The notes: generated by a model not told the origin, from the letters alone. Positions 1-5,439 are shown, counted from the stretch's first letter. The stretch: DNA of 6,297 nt from Candidatus Woesearchaeota archaeon (GCA_016213985.1 JACRPJ010000077.1:1-6297), one strand, 5' to 3'. Program-made: numbers and translations.

Positions 1-408
1 TATGCTAAGGCTAATGTTAGTTATTTGCAATATCTCCAATCTTATGGTGGGCCGGGAAAATTTATTTATACTGCTATTGATACCCACGGCAATTCTTTTC
101 CGCTTACCGGAAGGAATGCTTATAGCATTCAGATGGTCCCTAAATTAAAACAGCCACAGAACGGCTTTTGGACAGGAGTAATTAAAAGTTTTGGGGCAGC
201 GACGGGTGCAGTGGTATTAGGTGTAGCTACGGGAGGAATCGGCTGGGTAGCTTTGGGTGGTATTGCCCTCACAACTGCATTAGGATATTCTGGAGTTCAG
301 GATATCAAAGTCAGTATTTATGGAGAGCGGGAATTCAGTTCGATTAACCTAGATACACTTCAACAGGGTCAATATACTTGCGGTACAGCGGATCTTGCTG
401 GAGAATAA
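1..408 (+). CDS. C-terminal part of a membrane-associated protein of unknown function (5' truncated by window)
   Basis: The reading frame is open from base 1 to the TAA at 406-408, so 135 residues are visible and the true start lies upstream. A TTG at 25 could initiate, but it has no Shine-Dalgarno site and the frame is open before it, so I treat the gene as partial. The visible part begins with a polar, aromatic-rich stretch, then has a long glycine-rich hydrophobic region (about bases 193-294) with GxxxG spacings that could form one or two membrane helices, and ends in a polar tail with a single cysteine. I do not recognise the family. The next gene starts 31 nt downstream on the same strand after a good ribosome-binding site, so it is probably the first visible member of the surface-protein operon. 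It may be the membrane-anchoring end of a large exported protein. Confidence 0.7.
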   Translation, partial: YAKANVSYLQYLQSYGGPGKFIYTAIDTHGNSFPLTGRNAYSIQMVPKLKQPQNGFWTGVIKSFGAATGAVVLGVATGGIGWVALGGIALTTALGYSGVQDIKVSIYGEREFSSINLDTLQQGQYTCGTADLAGE

Positions 409-426
409 AGAAGTGCAGTAGTAGAA

Positions 427-433
427 AGAGGTG
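427..433 (+). promoter_or_regulatory. Shine-Dalgarno site of the 440 gene
   Basis: AGAGGTG lies six bases before the ATG at 440 and matches the archaeal anti-SD complement GGAGGTGATC. It fixes the start of the downstream small membrane protein. The same AAAGAGGTGT string precedes the gene at 5440, so this organism uses clear SD sites for internal genes. Confidence 0.75.
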
Positions 434-439
434 TAATAA

Positions 440-757
440 ATGAAATGGTTTAGTTCGTCAAAAAAAGCAGATTCTAACCTGTGGTGGATCATTGTAGTAG
501 CAATAATTGCTATAGTGGTAGTCATCCTCATTTTAATGTGGTTCAGCAAAAGCGGAGAGCGGGCTTTTGGGGGAATTGAGGAGAAAATAAGCGGATTGAG
601 CGACTGTGATAAGGATAATACCGCGGACATGTTTGATAAATGTCCGTGTGTAGCTGGTGATCCCCAAGCCAAACTAGATGGCTGCCCCATCAGCACCGAA
701 AAAGATGCTCCGGAGACTAAATTGAAGGTGGGAGAGAAAGAATGTGCTTGCAAATAA
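440..757 (+). CDS. Small single-pass membrane protein with a thrombospondin type 3-like Ca-binding motif
   Basis: This 105-residue protein has a short basic N-terminus, one very hydrophobic helix (about residues 15-35), and an exported C-terminal domain. Residues 55-83 carry the spaced acidic pattern D55-x-D57-x-D59-x3-D63-x2-D66-x-C68-P69, followed by D80-G-C82-P83. This is the arrangement of thrombospondin type 3 / OmpA-linker calcium-binding repeats. Six cysteines (56, 68, 70, 82, 102, 104) all lie outside the membrane, which is consistent with disulfides. The start is fixed by AGAGGTG six bases upstream. It sits between the truncated gene 1 and the cysteine-rich membrane protein at 793 and is probably co-transcribed with both. 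A role as a rigid, calcium-stabilised surface spacer or adhesive piece is inferred from the motif; no enzymatic residues are visible. The gene is clearly real; the function is unknown. Confidence 0.85.
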   Translation: MKWFSSSKKADSNLWWIIVVAIIAIVVVILILMWFSKSGERAFGGIEEKISGLSDCDKDNTADMFDKCPCVAGDPQAKLDGCPISTEKDAPETKLKVGEKECACK

Positions 758-792
758 CGAAAATAATCAATCAACAGTGAATTACTCTAAAG

Positions 793-1470
793 ATGCTAAA
801 GAATAAGAAAGCGATCATGGTTAAATTTTTAGTGACAGTGCTGTTAGCCATCATTATTTTTGCTCCGGCGTGCGTACTTACTTCTAAACTGTTTAGATTG
901 AGTAGCCAAGCCCAAGATAATTTTGTGAATTTTGTTAAAGAGATCAATGATTTAGGAGCGAATGGGAAAGATGGTCAGAAAAAAAGCGTCATTTTAATTC
1001 TAGACCAAGGCACTTACATCATGAACCTGTGGAGTAATTATTTAGATGAATATATCCGCTGTCCCGGAACAGAGATAGAAGAACACTACTTGGGACCGGG
1101 AAAAAAATGTAATGGTAAAGATTGCATTTGCCTGGTTAAAACATTTGAAGTGAAAGAGGGAATCGGTTTGGGAGGTGCATGTGGCGGAGAAACCGCGTTT
1201 GAGATAGAGCTACCAAAAGGTACTTATAGTTCCAATGAAAAAATGAGATCCATTAATCAAATTATTCCAAAAGACTTTAATTGTATAGAAATACCTGATG
1301 ATTATTATGTTTATGGCGTAGATTGGAAAAATTGGGTTCGGTTTAGCAATAACGATCCGCGAAGATTAGTTATAACTTTAACTAAAAATAAGAACATTAT
1401 TTTCGCCTGTCAAAATAATTGTGAACTTCCCGCTAGCCCCGAGAAGCATCCTACCAAGAGCACAAAATGA
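793..1470 (+). CDS. Cysteine-rich single-pass membrane protein, unknown function
   Basis: The product has 225 residues, with a basic N-terminus (KNKK), one hydrophobic segment at about residues 10-31, and a large soluble domain predicted to be outside the cell. Eight cysteines fall in the outer domain (90, 106, 111, 113, 130, 164, 206, 210), with the close cluster C106-x4-C111-x-C113, plus one in the membrane (27). The even number outside suggests disulfides. The start at 793 has only a weak upstream SD-like GTGA (777-780); ATG 817 (Met9) is an alternative that would leave the membrane segment intact. The gene follows the previous one by 35 nt and its TGA overlaps the next ATG (ATGA). I recognise the general style from DPANN genomes but cannot name a family. 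A structural or surface-complex role is inferred from context only. Confidence 0.82.
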   Translation: MLKNKKAIMVKFLVTVLLAIIIFAPACVLTSKLFRLSSQAQDNFVNFVKEINDLGANGKDGQKKSVILILDQGTYIMNLWSNYLDEYIRCPGTEIEEHYLGPGKKCNGKDCICLVKTFEVKEGIGLGGACGGETAFEIELPKGTYSSNEKMRSINQIIPKDFNCIEIPDDYYVYGVDWKNWVRFSNNDPRRLVITLTKNKNIIFACQNNCELPASPEKHPTKSTK

Positions 1471-1874
1471 ATACCCAAGCTTCCAGCATTCTGATGATGA
1501 TTTTTGAAATTATTGTAGTAATATTAGTGGTAGTAATAGTTTCTCAAGCAGCAGTAGGATTTGCTAAGTCTGACACGGTGGTAAAAGTAAACACTGCTAC
1601 TGATCTCGCTTTAATGGTAAATACTTTAATAGGCACTCCTGGCGATGGGGTTACAGCCTATCCTTATAACGTATCTAAGTATACTTTCATTCTAAGCTCG
1701 GGAAGCGTAATGGTGATAACTCCGGACGAGCCGGAATTTAAGAGAGTTACACGAACGTTCAATCTACCAAAAGGATTCTCCGCAGAGGGCGTGGTAGAAA
1801 ATAAAGAGAGGCTTTGTCTGGAGAAAAACGCTCATAAATTAATACTTAGGGAGTGTAATAAGAATGAATCGTAA
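1467..1874 (+). CDS. Small pilin-like single-pass membrane protein, unknown function
   Basis: This 135-residue protein starts inside the stop of the previous gene (ATGA at 1467-1470), a sign of translational coupling. It has a short polar N-terminus and a long hydrophobic helix at about residues 8-30, interrupted by Glu14. The remainder is a threonine/valine-rich domain predicted to be beta-rich, with two cysteines near the C-terminus (117 and 130). A hydrophobic N-terminal helix with one glutamate followed by a small beta domain resembles type IV pilins, but there is no recognisable class III signal peptide (basic residue plus Gly/Ala before the helix), so this stays a resemblance. It overlaps the next gene by 11 nt. 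It could be a minor pilin-like or assembly subunit. Confidence 0.82.
   Translation: MNTQASSILMMIFEIIVVILVVVIVSQAAVGFAKSDTVVKVNTATDLALMVNTLIGTPGDGVTAYPYNVSKYTFILSSGSVMVITPDEPEFKRVTRTFNLPKGFSAEGVVENKERLCLEKNAHKLILRECNKNES
1848..1853 (+). promoter_or_regulatory. Shine-Dalgarno-like site of the 1864 gene
   Basis: AGGGAG ends ten bases before the ATG at 1864 and lies inside the end of the preceding gene. It supports initiation at 1864 within the 11-nt overlap. Confidence 0.5.
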
Positions 1875-2337
1875 AGGTGAAGAAGCATTTGACCCGGCCA
1901 GGAAAACTATCTATTGGATGATTGCCGGAGTAATGATAGTTCTAGTAGTATTAGCCTTTTCCGGGACACTCGTGGGGTATAAGAACAAGCTTACTTACTA
2001 TCCACCCAAACTGAAGGCAGAGCTAATCTCCTCCCGCTTTGCCAACATTCCGGAATGCTTTGCCTATCAGGACAAAATTAGCGGAAGAGTCTATCCCGGA
2101 GTGATTGACTTAAACAAATTTACTAACGCCACATTGTATGATTGCTATCATACCGGACAGGAAAAGGGGTACGAGGATTATAATTTTCGTTTAAAATTGT
2201 ATAATAAAAGTACGGAAGTGTTGACTAATAATTACTTTAACAAAGACGATTTTACTTTGTTTAGGAAAGTATTGGTAAATAATAAAGGAAAATCAAGCGA
2301 GGATATGCTATATATTTTTGTGCAGGTGAACATTTAA
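1864..2337 (+). CDS. Single-pass membrane protein with possible class III-like N-terminus, unknown function
   Basis: The product has 157 residues. The N-terminus reads MNRKGEE, followed by a polar stretch and a hydrophobic helix at about residues 16-38; the outer domain has two cysteines (65 and 94) and many tyrosines. The RKG at residues 3-5 recalls the cleavage motif of archaeal class III (pilin/archaellin) signals, but ten polar residues separate it from the helix, so processing there is doubtful. The start overlaps the previous gene by 11 nt, and the TAA stop shares its last A with the next ATG (TAATG). This makes it a tightly coupled subunit of the surface cluster. No catalytic motif is visible and the family is not recognised. 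Confidence 0.83.
   Translation: MNRKGEEAFDPARKTIYWMIAGVMIVLVVLAFSGTLVGYKNKLTYYPPKLKAELISSRFANIPECFAYQDKISGRVYPGVIDLNKFTNATLYDCYHTGQEKGYEDYNFRLKLYNKSTEVLTNNYFNKDDFTLFRKVLVNNKGKSSEDMLYIFVQVNI
2324..2329 (+). promoter_or_regulatory. Shine-Dalgarno site of the 2337 gene
   Basis: AGGTGA is seven bases before the ATG at 2337, inside the last codons of the preceding gene. It matches the archaeal SD core well and confirms the TAATG start. Confidence 0.7.
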
Positions 2338-2639
2338 TGGGAAATAAAACCGGCCTCTTAGATGATTTTTTTGATTTTATATTCATGGTATTTTCAGCTT
2401 TGTTTATTTTATTTTTTTTGCAGATAATCATCTCCGGAGGGATCGAGCAGAACCATAGAGTAACCCTAAACTTGGTGGACAGGGTAGATATGGTCAATGA
2501 TTATCTTACTGAGATCAGAGGCTCGTTCGAGCAGGGTAAAAATACTTCCATGGAAGAGCTGAGCACAACCATAAAGTCCATTCATGAGTATGGGGAAAGA
2601 GAAGTAGAAAAAGCTGCTTTATGGGGAATGGAAAAATGA
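2337..2639 (+). CDS. Small membrane protein with a phenylalanine-rich helix and helical tail, unknown function
   Basis: This 100-residue protein has an acidic, amphipathic start (residues 7-13), a Phe-rich membrane helix at about residues 14-32, and a charged tail predicted to be mostly helical (residues 40-100), possibly a short coiled coil. It is the only member of the visible set with no cysteine. The start is set by AGGTGA seven bases upstream and by the TAATG junction; its TGA overlaps the next gene's ATG at 2636 (ATGA). Its size and helical tail would suit a partner or scaffold subunit for the larger protein that follows, which is inference from position. The family is not recognised. 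Confidence 0.82.
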   Translation: MGNKTGLLDDFFDFIFMVFSALFILFFLQIIISGGIEQNHRVTLNLVDRVDMVNDYLTEIRGSFEQGKNTSMEELSTTIKSIHEYGEREVEKAALWGMEK

Positions 2640-3739
2640 ACAAACATGCTACGGTTTTACACTGGATAGTTTTTGGAGTATTGGCAGCATTTGGAATATT
2701 CTTTGTAGCCAGCTATGATATCCAAACCATCGAACCGCGGGGAATATGGCACCTGAGCTATGTGAACGCTTTTCAGGAAGCAGAAAAGAATTTGTTGATC
2801 ATAGACCAGAAGGTTAAATCAGCACTGGAAAGCACTGAATTAAATCTCCAAAAATCAGTATTCTCCCAAGATCTAGGCTGTGGAATGTACCAAAACGCCG
2901 CTCTTTTAAACAAAAATGGTCATTTCTGTCCATTAAAGCTGGAAGAAAAGCTGACTGAAGGATTAACCAAAAAACTGGCTGAGGAAAAAATATGGGGATA
3001 TGATTCCTTTTTTATTGACGGTGAGTACGTGGTTGGTAAAAGTGTAGTTGGTAAAGGCAGTAAGAATAAAATTACCATTGCTAATGAGGTTATTCCCACC
3101 AAACCAAAATCAACGCTCTTTGCCTCATATCAGGTCTATCTGATTGAGCCATTTTATTTAGAATACAATTACAATCCTAGCTTTCGAATCAAGGCTAACT
3201 CTCTGAACTGGTATGGAAGCCTACAAAATGAGGCCATAAATTTAGTACTTAAGTGTCAGAATGAAGCCGAATTAAAAAATTGCTTAGATAAGAATAAGAA
3301 AAGCAACTGGAAATACACTTCCTGCGAGCAGGAAAAGTACTCGTTTGAGAGCAGAAAAATCTTCTTTTGTCTAGCTAGTGAAAAAGGGAAGCTTAACTTT
3401 GCATTGGACTTCTCTCCTGTGACTGTATTCGCGCCAACCGATATAAAAGTCAGCTCTTCCATGGAAGTATTTACTATTAGCTTTAACCACGAGCCCGAAG
3501 CAGAAAGTTATAAAGTCTATTATACTAACTGGAAGGTTGCCACCGAAAAAGTTCCAGCTACTTCTGAAGAGATATTTTTTGACCTGCCCACTGCAGAAGC
3601 ATTTGGTTATTTTTATAAAGCAGTAGATGTGGATATTCCTGCAGTGGAGAATTGCCTCACTCCGCAGGTAGGACAAGCTAACCTGTGTAACGGAAGAGTG
3701 CTTTATACGCTCAAAGACGATAGGTTAAAGCAAAAATAA
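2636..3739 (+). CDS. Membrane-anchored exported protein with C-terminal fibronectin III-like domain
   Basis: I choose ATG 2636 over the in-frame ATG 2621 because 2636 gives the ATGA overlap seen elsewhere in the cluster and has GGGGA (2623-2627) eight bases upstream; the product is then 367 residues. A hydrophobic helix at about residues 7-25 anchors it. A helical stretch follows (about 40-75), then a mixed domain with eight cysteines in total, and from about residue 266 a segment that looks like a fibronectin III/Ig-like beta sandwich: an A-P-T-D entry, alternating strands, and S-Y-K-V-Y-Y as the typical central strand. It is the largest complete member of the cluster and the last before rpa. 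An adhesive or structural surface role fits. The fold call comes from pattern only and needs a profile search. Confidence 0.82.
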   Translation: MNKHATVLHWIVFGVLAAFGIFFVASYDIQTIEPRGIWHLSYVNAFQEAEKNLLIIDQKVKSALESTELNLQKSVFSQDLGCGMYQNAALLNKNGHFCPLKLEEKLTEGLTKKLAEEKIWGYDSFFIDGEYVVGKSVVGKGSKNKITIANEVIPTKPKSTLFASYQVYLIEPFYLEYNYNPSFRIKANSLNWYGSLQNEAINLVLKCQNEAELKNCLDKNKKSNWKYTSCEQEKYSFESRKIFFCLASEKGKLNFALDFSPVTVFAPTDIKVSSSMEVFTISFNHEPEAESYKVYYTNWKVATEKVPATSEEIFFDLPTAEAFGYFYKAVDVDIPAVENCLTPQVGQANLCNGRVLYTLKDDRLKQK

Positions 3740-3792
3740 CTGCCGAAGAGCTAGAATTACGCATCAGAAAGAAAATCAACGATCTTTCTGGA
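3724..3792 (+). other. Conserved N-terminal extension of the RPA reading frame lacking a standard start codon
   Basis: The rpa frame stays open upstream of TTG 3793 to a TAG at 3721-3723. Translated, it gives a charged helix ending in N-D-L-S-G, which runs straight into L-I-S-E-E-G of the annotated part. That combination is the usual N-terminal helical region of archaeal RPA proteins, so the stretch is probably translated. It contains no ATG, GTG or TTG. Candidate non-standard starts are ATA 3736, which has AGGT at 3722-3725 ten bases upstream, or GTT 3724. It overlaps the end of the preceding gene by 16 nt. Confidence 0.6.
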
Positions 3793-4674
3793 TTGATAAG
3801 CGAAGAAGGTGCTGCTCATATTATTGCTAATGAGTTGGGCGTGGAGCTGTTTACCGCTAGCCAAGGTCGATTAAAGATCAAAGAAATTTATGCTGGAATG
3901 AGGGATATTACCACTATAGGTAGGGTGGTGAGAAAATTTGATTCTCGGGAATTTACCAAGGGGGAAGGTACGGGCAAAGTTTGTTCTCTCATTCTTGGAG
4001 ATGAGACTGGAACTATACGAGTAGTATTCTGGAACGAGCAGGTTGCTCACGCAGAGAAGACAAACGTGGACGATGTAGTGTTGGTTAAAGATGTTTACGT
4101 TCGTGAGAATAACAATGACCGGGAGATTCATTTGGGAAATCGGGGAGAGGTGATTATTAATCCTGAAGGAGAAGTAGTCGGGCCGGTAACCTCTTCAATA
4201 ACCACTTCTTTTGAACGGAAGAAAATCGAGCAACTAACTGATGGAGAGGAGGGAGTAGAAATTTTAGGAACTGTTGTTCAGGTGTTCGATCCACGTTTTT
4301 TTAACATTTGTCCCGAGTGCGGAAAAAGGGTTATGGAGTCCGAAGGGAGTTTCCGCTGCGATCAACATGGAATAGTTACTCCCTCTTTGTCTTATGTGTT
4401 GAATGTCGTTCTTGATGATGGCACTGGCACTATGAGGGGAGTATTCTGGAGAAACCAAGCTAGTCGCCTGCTGAGCAAAGAAGATGAGGTTATTGTTGGA
4501 TATCGGGAAGATCTATCTCGTTTTGAGGAAGTAAAGACCGACTTGCTGGGAGAGCAGTTTAAATTGGTGGGAAGGATCAAGCGTAATGAGATGTTTGATC
4601 GCTTGGAATTTAACGTTCAATGGGTAGAAAAAGCCAATCCGCAAGAAGAGATTGCCCGATTAGAAAAGGAATAA
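3793..4674 (+). CDS. rpa: Archaeal RPA-type single-stranded DNA-binding protein (OB folds plus zinc finger)
   Basis: The product binds and protects single-stranded DNA during replication, recombination and repair. From TTG 3793 the protein has 293 residues: the end of an N-terminal helical region (1-20), a first OB fold (about 28-125, with the L-I-L-G-D-E-T-G-T-I-R-V-V-F-W core), and a second OB fold (about 150-250, with the parallel L-D-D-G-T-G-T-M-R-G-V-F-W core). Between them in the second fold is a zinc finger C173-x2-C176-x12-C189-x2-H192. This arrangement matches archaeal RPA large-subunit proteins. TTG 3793 has no SD site and cuts the conserved N-terminal region, so the real protein is likely 312-316 residues, starting near 3724-3736. 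It lies directly behind the surface-protein operon and may share its transcript. Its functional partner radA is about 1.1 kb downstream. Confidence 0.9.
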   Translation: MISEEGAAHIIANELGVELFTASQGRLKIKEIYAGMRDITTIGRVVRKFDSREFTKGEGTGKVCSLILGDETGTIRVVFWNEQVAHAEKTNVDDVVLVKDVYVRENNNDREIHLGNRGEVIINPEGEVVGPVTSSITTSFERKKIEQLTDGEEGVEILGTVVQVFDPRFFNICPECGKRVMESEGSFRCDQHGIVTPSLSYVLNVVLDDGTGTMRGVFWRNQASRLLSKEDEVIVGYREDLSRFEEVKTDLLGEQFKLVGRIKRNEMFDRLEFNVQWVEKANPQEEIARLEKE

Positions 4675-4682
4675 TTAAATAA
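4675..4682 (+). promoter_or_regulatory. Probable TATA box of the leaderless hydrolase gene
   Basis: TTAAATAA is centred about 26 bases before the ATG at 4705. This is the usual archaeal distance from TATA box to transcription start, so the start codon would be at or next to the 5' end of the mRNA. No SD site is present before this ATG, which agrees with a leaderless transcript. Confidence 0.5.
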
Positions 4683-4704
4683 TCTTTACCTTTATCTTCG
4701 ATTT

Positions 4705-5160
4705 ATGTTATTTTTTACTCATCTGCTGTTAGGAATAGTCATATTTCTGCTGGTAACCCCACTTCTAGTTGGAAACCCTCTCATTGCTTTATTGTTAGTC
4801 TTGTTAGGAAGCATTTTGCCTGATATCGACGAATACCATAGTAAGATTAACCAGTGGAGTGGAATCTTTGGGAAGCTTATTTCTGTTCTATCTAAGCATC
4901 GGGGAATATTTCATTCCTTAATGGGAGCAATGCTGGTAGGTCTGCTGCTGGGATATTTGTGGAGCTGGAATTATGCCCTAGCTTTACTTCTGGGATATCT
5001 TTCTCATTTGATTGGAGATTTACTCACTCCTTTTGGAATAGCGTTGCTTTACCCTTTCTCCAAATTTAAATTACATGGACCTGTCAAGACCGGGGGTATC
5101 TTAGAATGGACGGTTAGAACAGCATTAATTGTTATTATTTTGGTATTACTTGTTAAATAA
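4705..5160 (+). CDS. YdjM/DUF457-family membrane-bound metal-dependent hydrolase
   Basis: This 151-residue integral membrane protein has about four hydrophobic helices. It carries the marks of the YdjM (LexA-binding inner membrane-associated hydrolase, DUF457) family: T5-H6 at the N-terminus, L-P-D-I-D at residues 38-42, H65-R-G-x2-H70-S, and S-H101-x2-G-D105-x2-T-P-F-G at 100-111. The conserved His and Asp residues are the presumed metal ligands and are all present, so it should be active. The physiological substrate of the family is not well defined; a lipid or other membrane substrate is likely. The length is close to that of short archaeal members. It appears to have its own promoter (TTAAATAA at 4675) and no leader, and it stands between rpa and the radA unit without an obvious functional link to either. 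Confidence 0.85.
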   Translation: MLFFTHLLLGIVIFLLVTPLLVGNPLIALLLVLLGSILPDIDEYHSKINQWSGIFGKLISVLSKHRGIFHSLMGAMLVGLLLGYLWSWNYALALLLGYLSHLIGDLLTPFGIALLYPFSKFKLHGPVKTGGILEWTVRTALIVIILVLLVK

Positions 5161-5217
5161 AATACTTATAAGACTAGGAATTCCAAAAATTAATCAGTGA
5201 GACCAATGAGATGGAAG

Positions 5218-5314
5218 TAGCCACTGGACAAATCTTTTTAGGGGCTATAACCTCAAAATTTTTTACTTTTAAGCTCTAATGAACTTTTTACCTAGCCACT
5301 CCCGCACTGGACAA
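5218..5314. repeat. Imperfect direct repeat upstream of the radA-unit promoter
   Basis: TAGCCACTGGACAA at 5218-5231 reappears at 5293-5314 as TAGCCACT, an inserted CCCG, and CACTGGACAA, so the second copy has eight extra bases with CACT duplicated. The second copy ends 13 bases before the TATA box at 5327. This placement suits paired binding sites for a transcription regulator, but the repeat could also be a remnant of a local duplication. Confidence 0.45.
5259..5270 (+). terminator. T-tract, probable transcription terminator of the hydrolase gene
   Basis: TTTTTTACTTTT lies about 100 bases after the hydrolase stop and before the radA-unit promoter. Archaeal RNA polymerase ends transcription at T-rich stretches on the non-template strand without needing a hairpin. 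The call rests on base composition and position only. Confidence 0.4.
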
Positions 5315-5326
5315 CTCCGGCTAGAC

Positions 5327-5334
5327 TATATAAA
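5327..5334 (+). promoter_or_regulatory. Archaeal TATA box of the 5440-radA unit
   Basis: TATATAAA in the setting CTATATAAAG is a near-ideal archaeal TATA element. Transcription would start about 26 bases downstream, near 5356, giving a leader of about 84 nt before the ATG at 5440. It would drive the 99-residue protein and radA together. Confidence 0.65.
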
Positions 5335-5339
5335 GCACC

Positions 5340-5373
5340 CCACCAGACTTCATTCTGCCATCATAACTGGTGG
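5340..5373. repeat. Inverted repeat centred on the predicted transcription start
   Basis: CCACCAG (5340-5346) and CTGGTGG (5367-5373) are perfect 7-bp inverted copies separated by 20 bases. The centre, about 5356.5, coincides with the start predicted from the TATA box. If that start is right the left arm is not transcribed, so this would be a DNA operator rather than an RNA hairpin; if transcription begins earlier it could form a stem. Confidence 0.45.
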
Positions 5374-5381
5374 CGACCTCA

Positions 5382-5403
5382 CCGCAGCTAAAATTGGCTG
5401 CGG
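5382..5403 (+). promoter_or_regulatory. 5'-leader hairpin upstream of the 5440 gene
   Basis: CCGCAGC (5382-5388) pairs perfectly with GCTGCGG (5397-5403); a further U-G and A-U pair can close an AAAU tetraloop, giving a stem of about nine pairs. It lies within the predicted mRNA leader, 22 bases before the Shine-Dalgarno site. It is followed by an A-run, not a T-run, so it does not look like a terminator. It may affect leader stability or translation. Confidence 0.45.
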
Positions 5404-5425
5404 GTTGAAAAAAAAGCGAATAGCA

Positions 5426-5433
5426 AAGAGGTG
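5426..5433 (+). promoter_or_regulatory. Shine-Dalgarno site of the 5440 gene
   Basis: AAGAGGTG ends six bases before ATG 5440. It decides the start: the in-frame GTG at 5431 lies inside this site and is unlikely to be used. Confidence 0.75.
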
Positions 5434-5439
5434 TTTGAA

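Larger units (their letters stand above)
5161..5439. other. Non-coding intergenic region with control elements for the 5440-radA unit
   Basis: I find no convincing gene in these 279 bases. From left to right they hold a TATA-like palindrome CTTATAAG (5165-5172), the first copy of an imperfect direct repeat (5218-5231), a T-tract (5259-5270), the second repeat copy (5293-5314), a strong TATA box (5327-5334), a 7-bp dyad around the predicted transcription start (5340-5373), a leader hairpin (5382-5403), and a Shine-Dalgarno site (5426-5433). I saw no cloverleaf that would make a tRNA. Confidence 0.6.

Noticed and set aside
349..774. 141-residue open frame on the minus strand
   Set aside because: It lies opposite the well-supported gene at 440, crosses its SD site, and its composition reads like a mirror of the coding strand; no SD site or promoter is visible for it.
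3029..3056. Short tandem repeat encoding V-V-G-K twice
   Set aside because: It is only two imperfect copies within a coding region and does not extend further, so I do not treat it as a separate element.
3371..3676. Minus-strand open frame of 101 residues
   Set aside because: It is fully antisense to the fibronectin-like part of the 2636 gene and has no initiation signals or recognisable motifs.
3730..3742. Programmed -1 frameshift joining the 2636 gene to rpa
   Set aside because: An A-run before the TAA makes slippage conceivable, but a fusion would attach a cytoplasmic DNA-binding protein to the outer end of an exported protein, which makes no sense.
5211..5279. 22-codon open frame in the intergenic region
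   Set aside because: It has no Shine-Dalgarno site, is very short, and overlaps the direct repeat and T-tract; nothing supports translation.
5382..5403. Intrinsic terminator at the leader hairpin
   Set aside because: The stem is followed by an A-run on the plus strand and by mixed sequence on the minus strand, so no T-tract follows in either direction.
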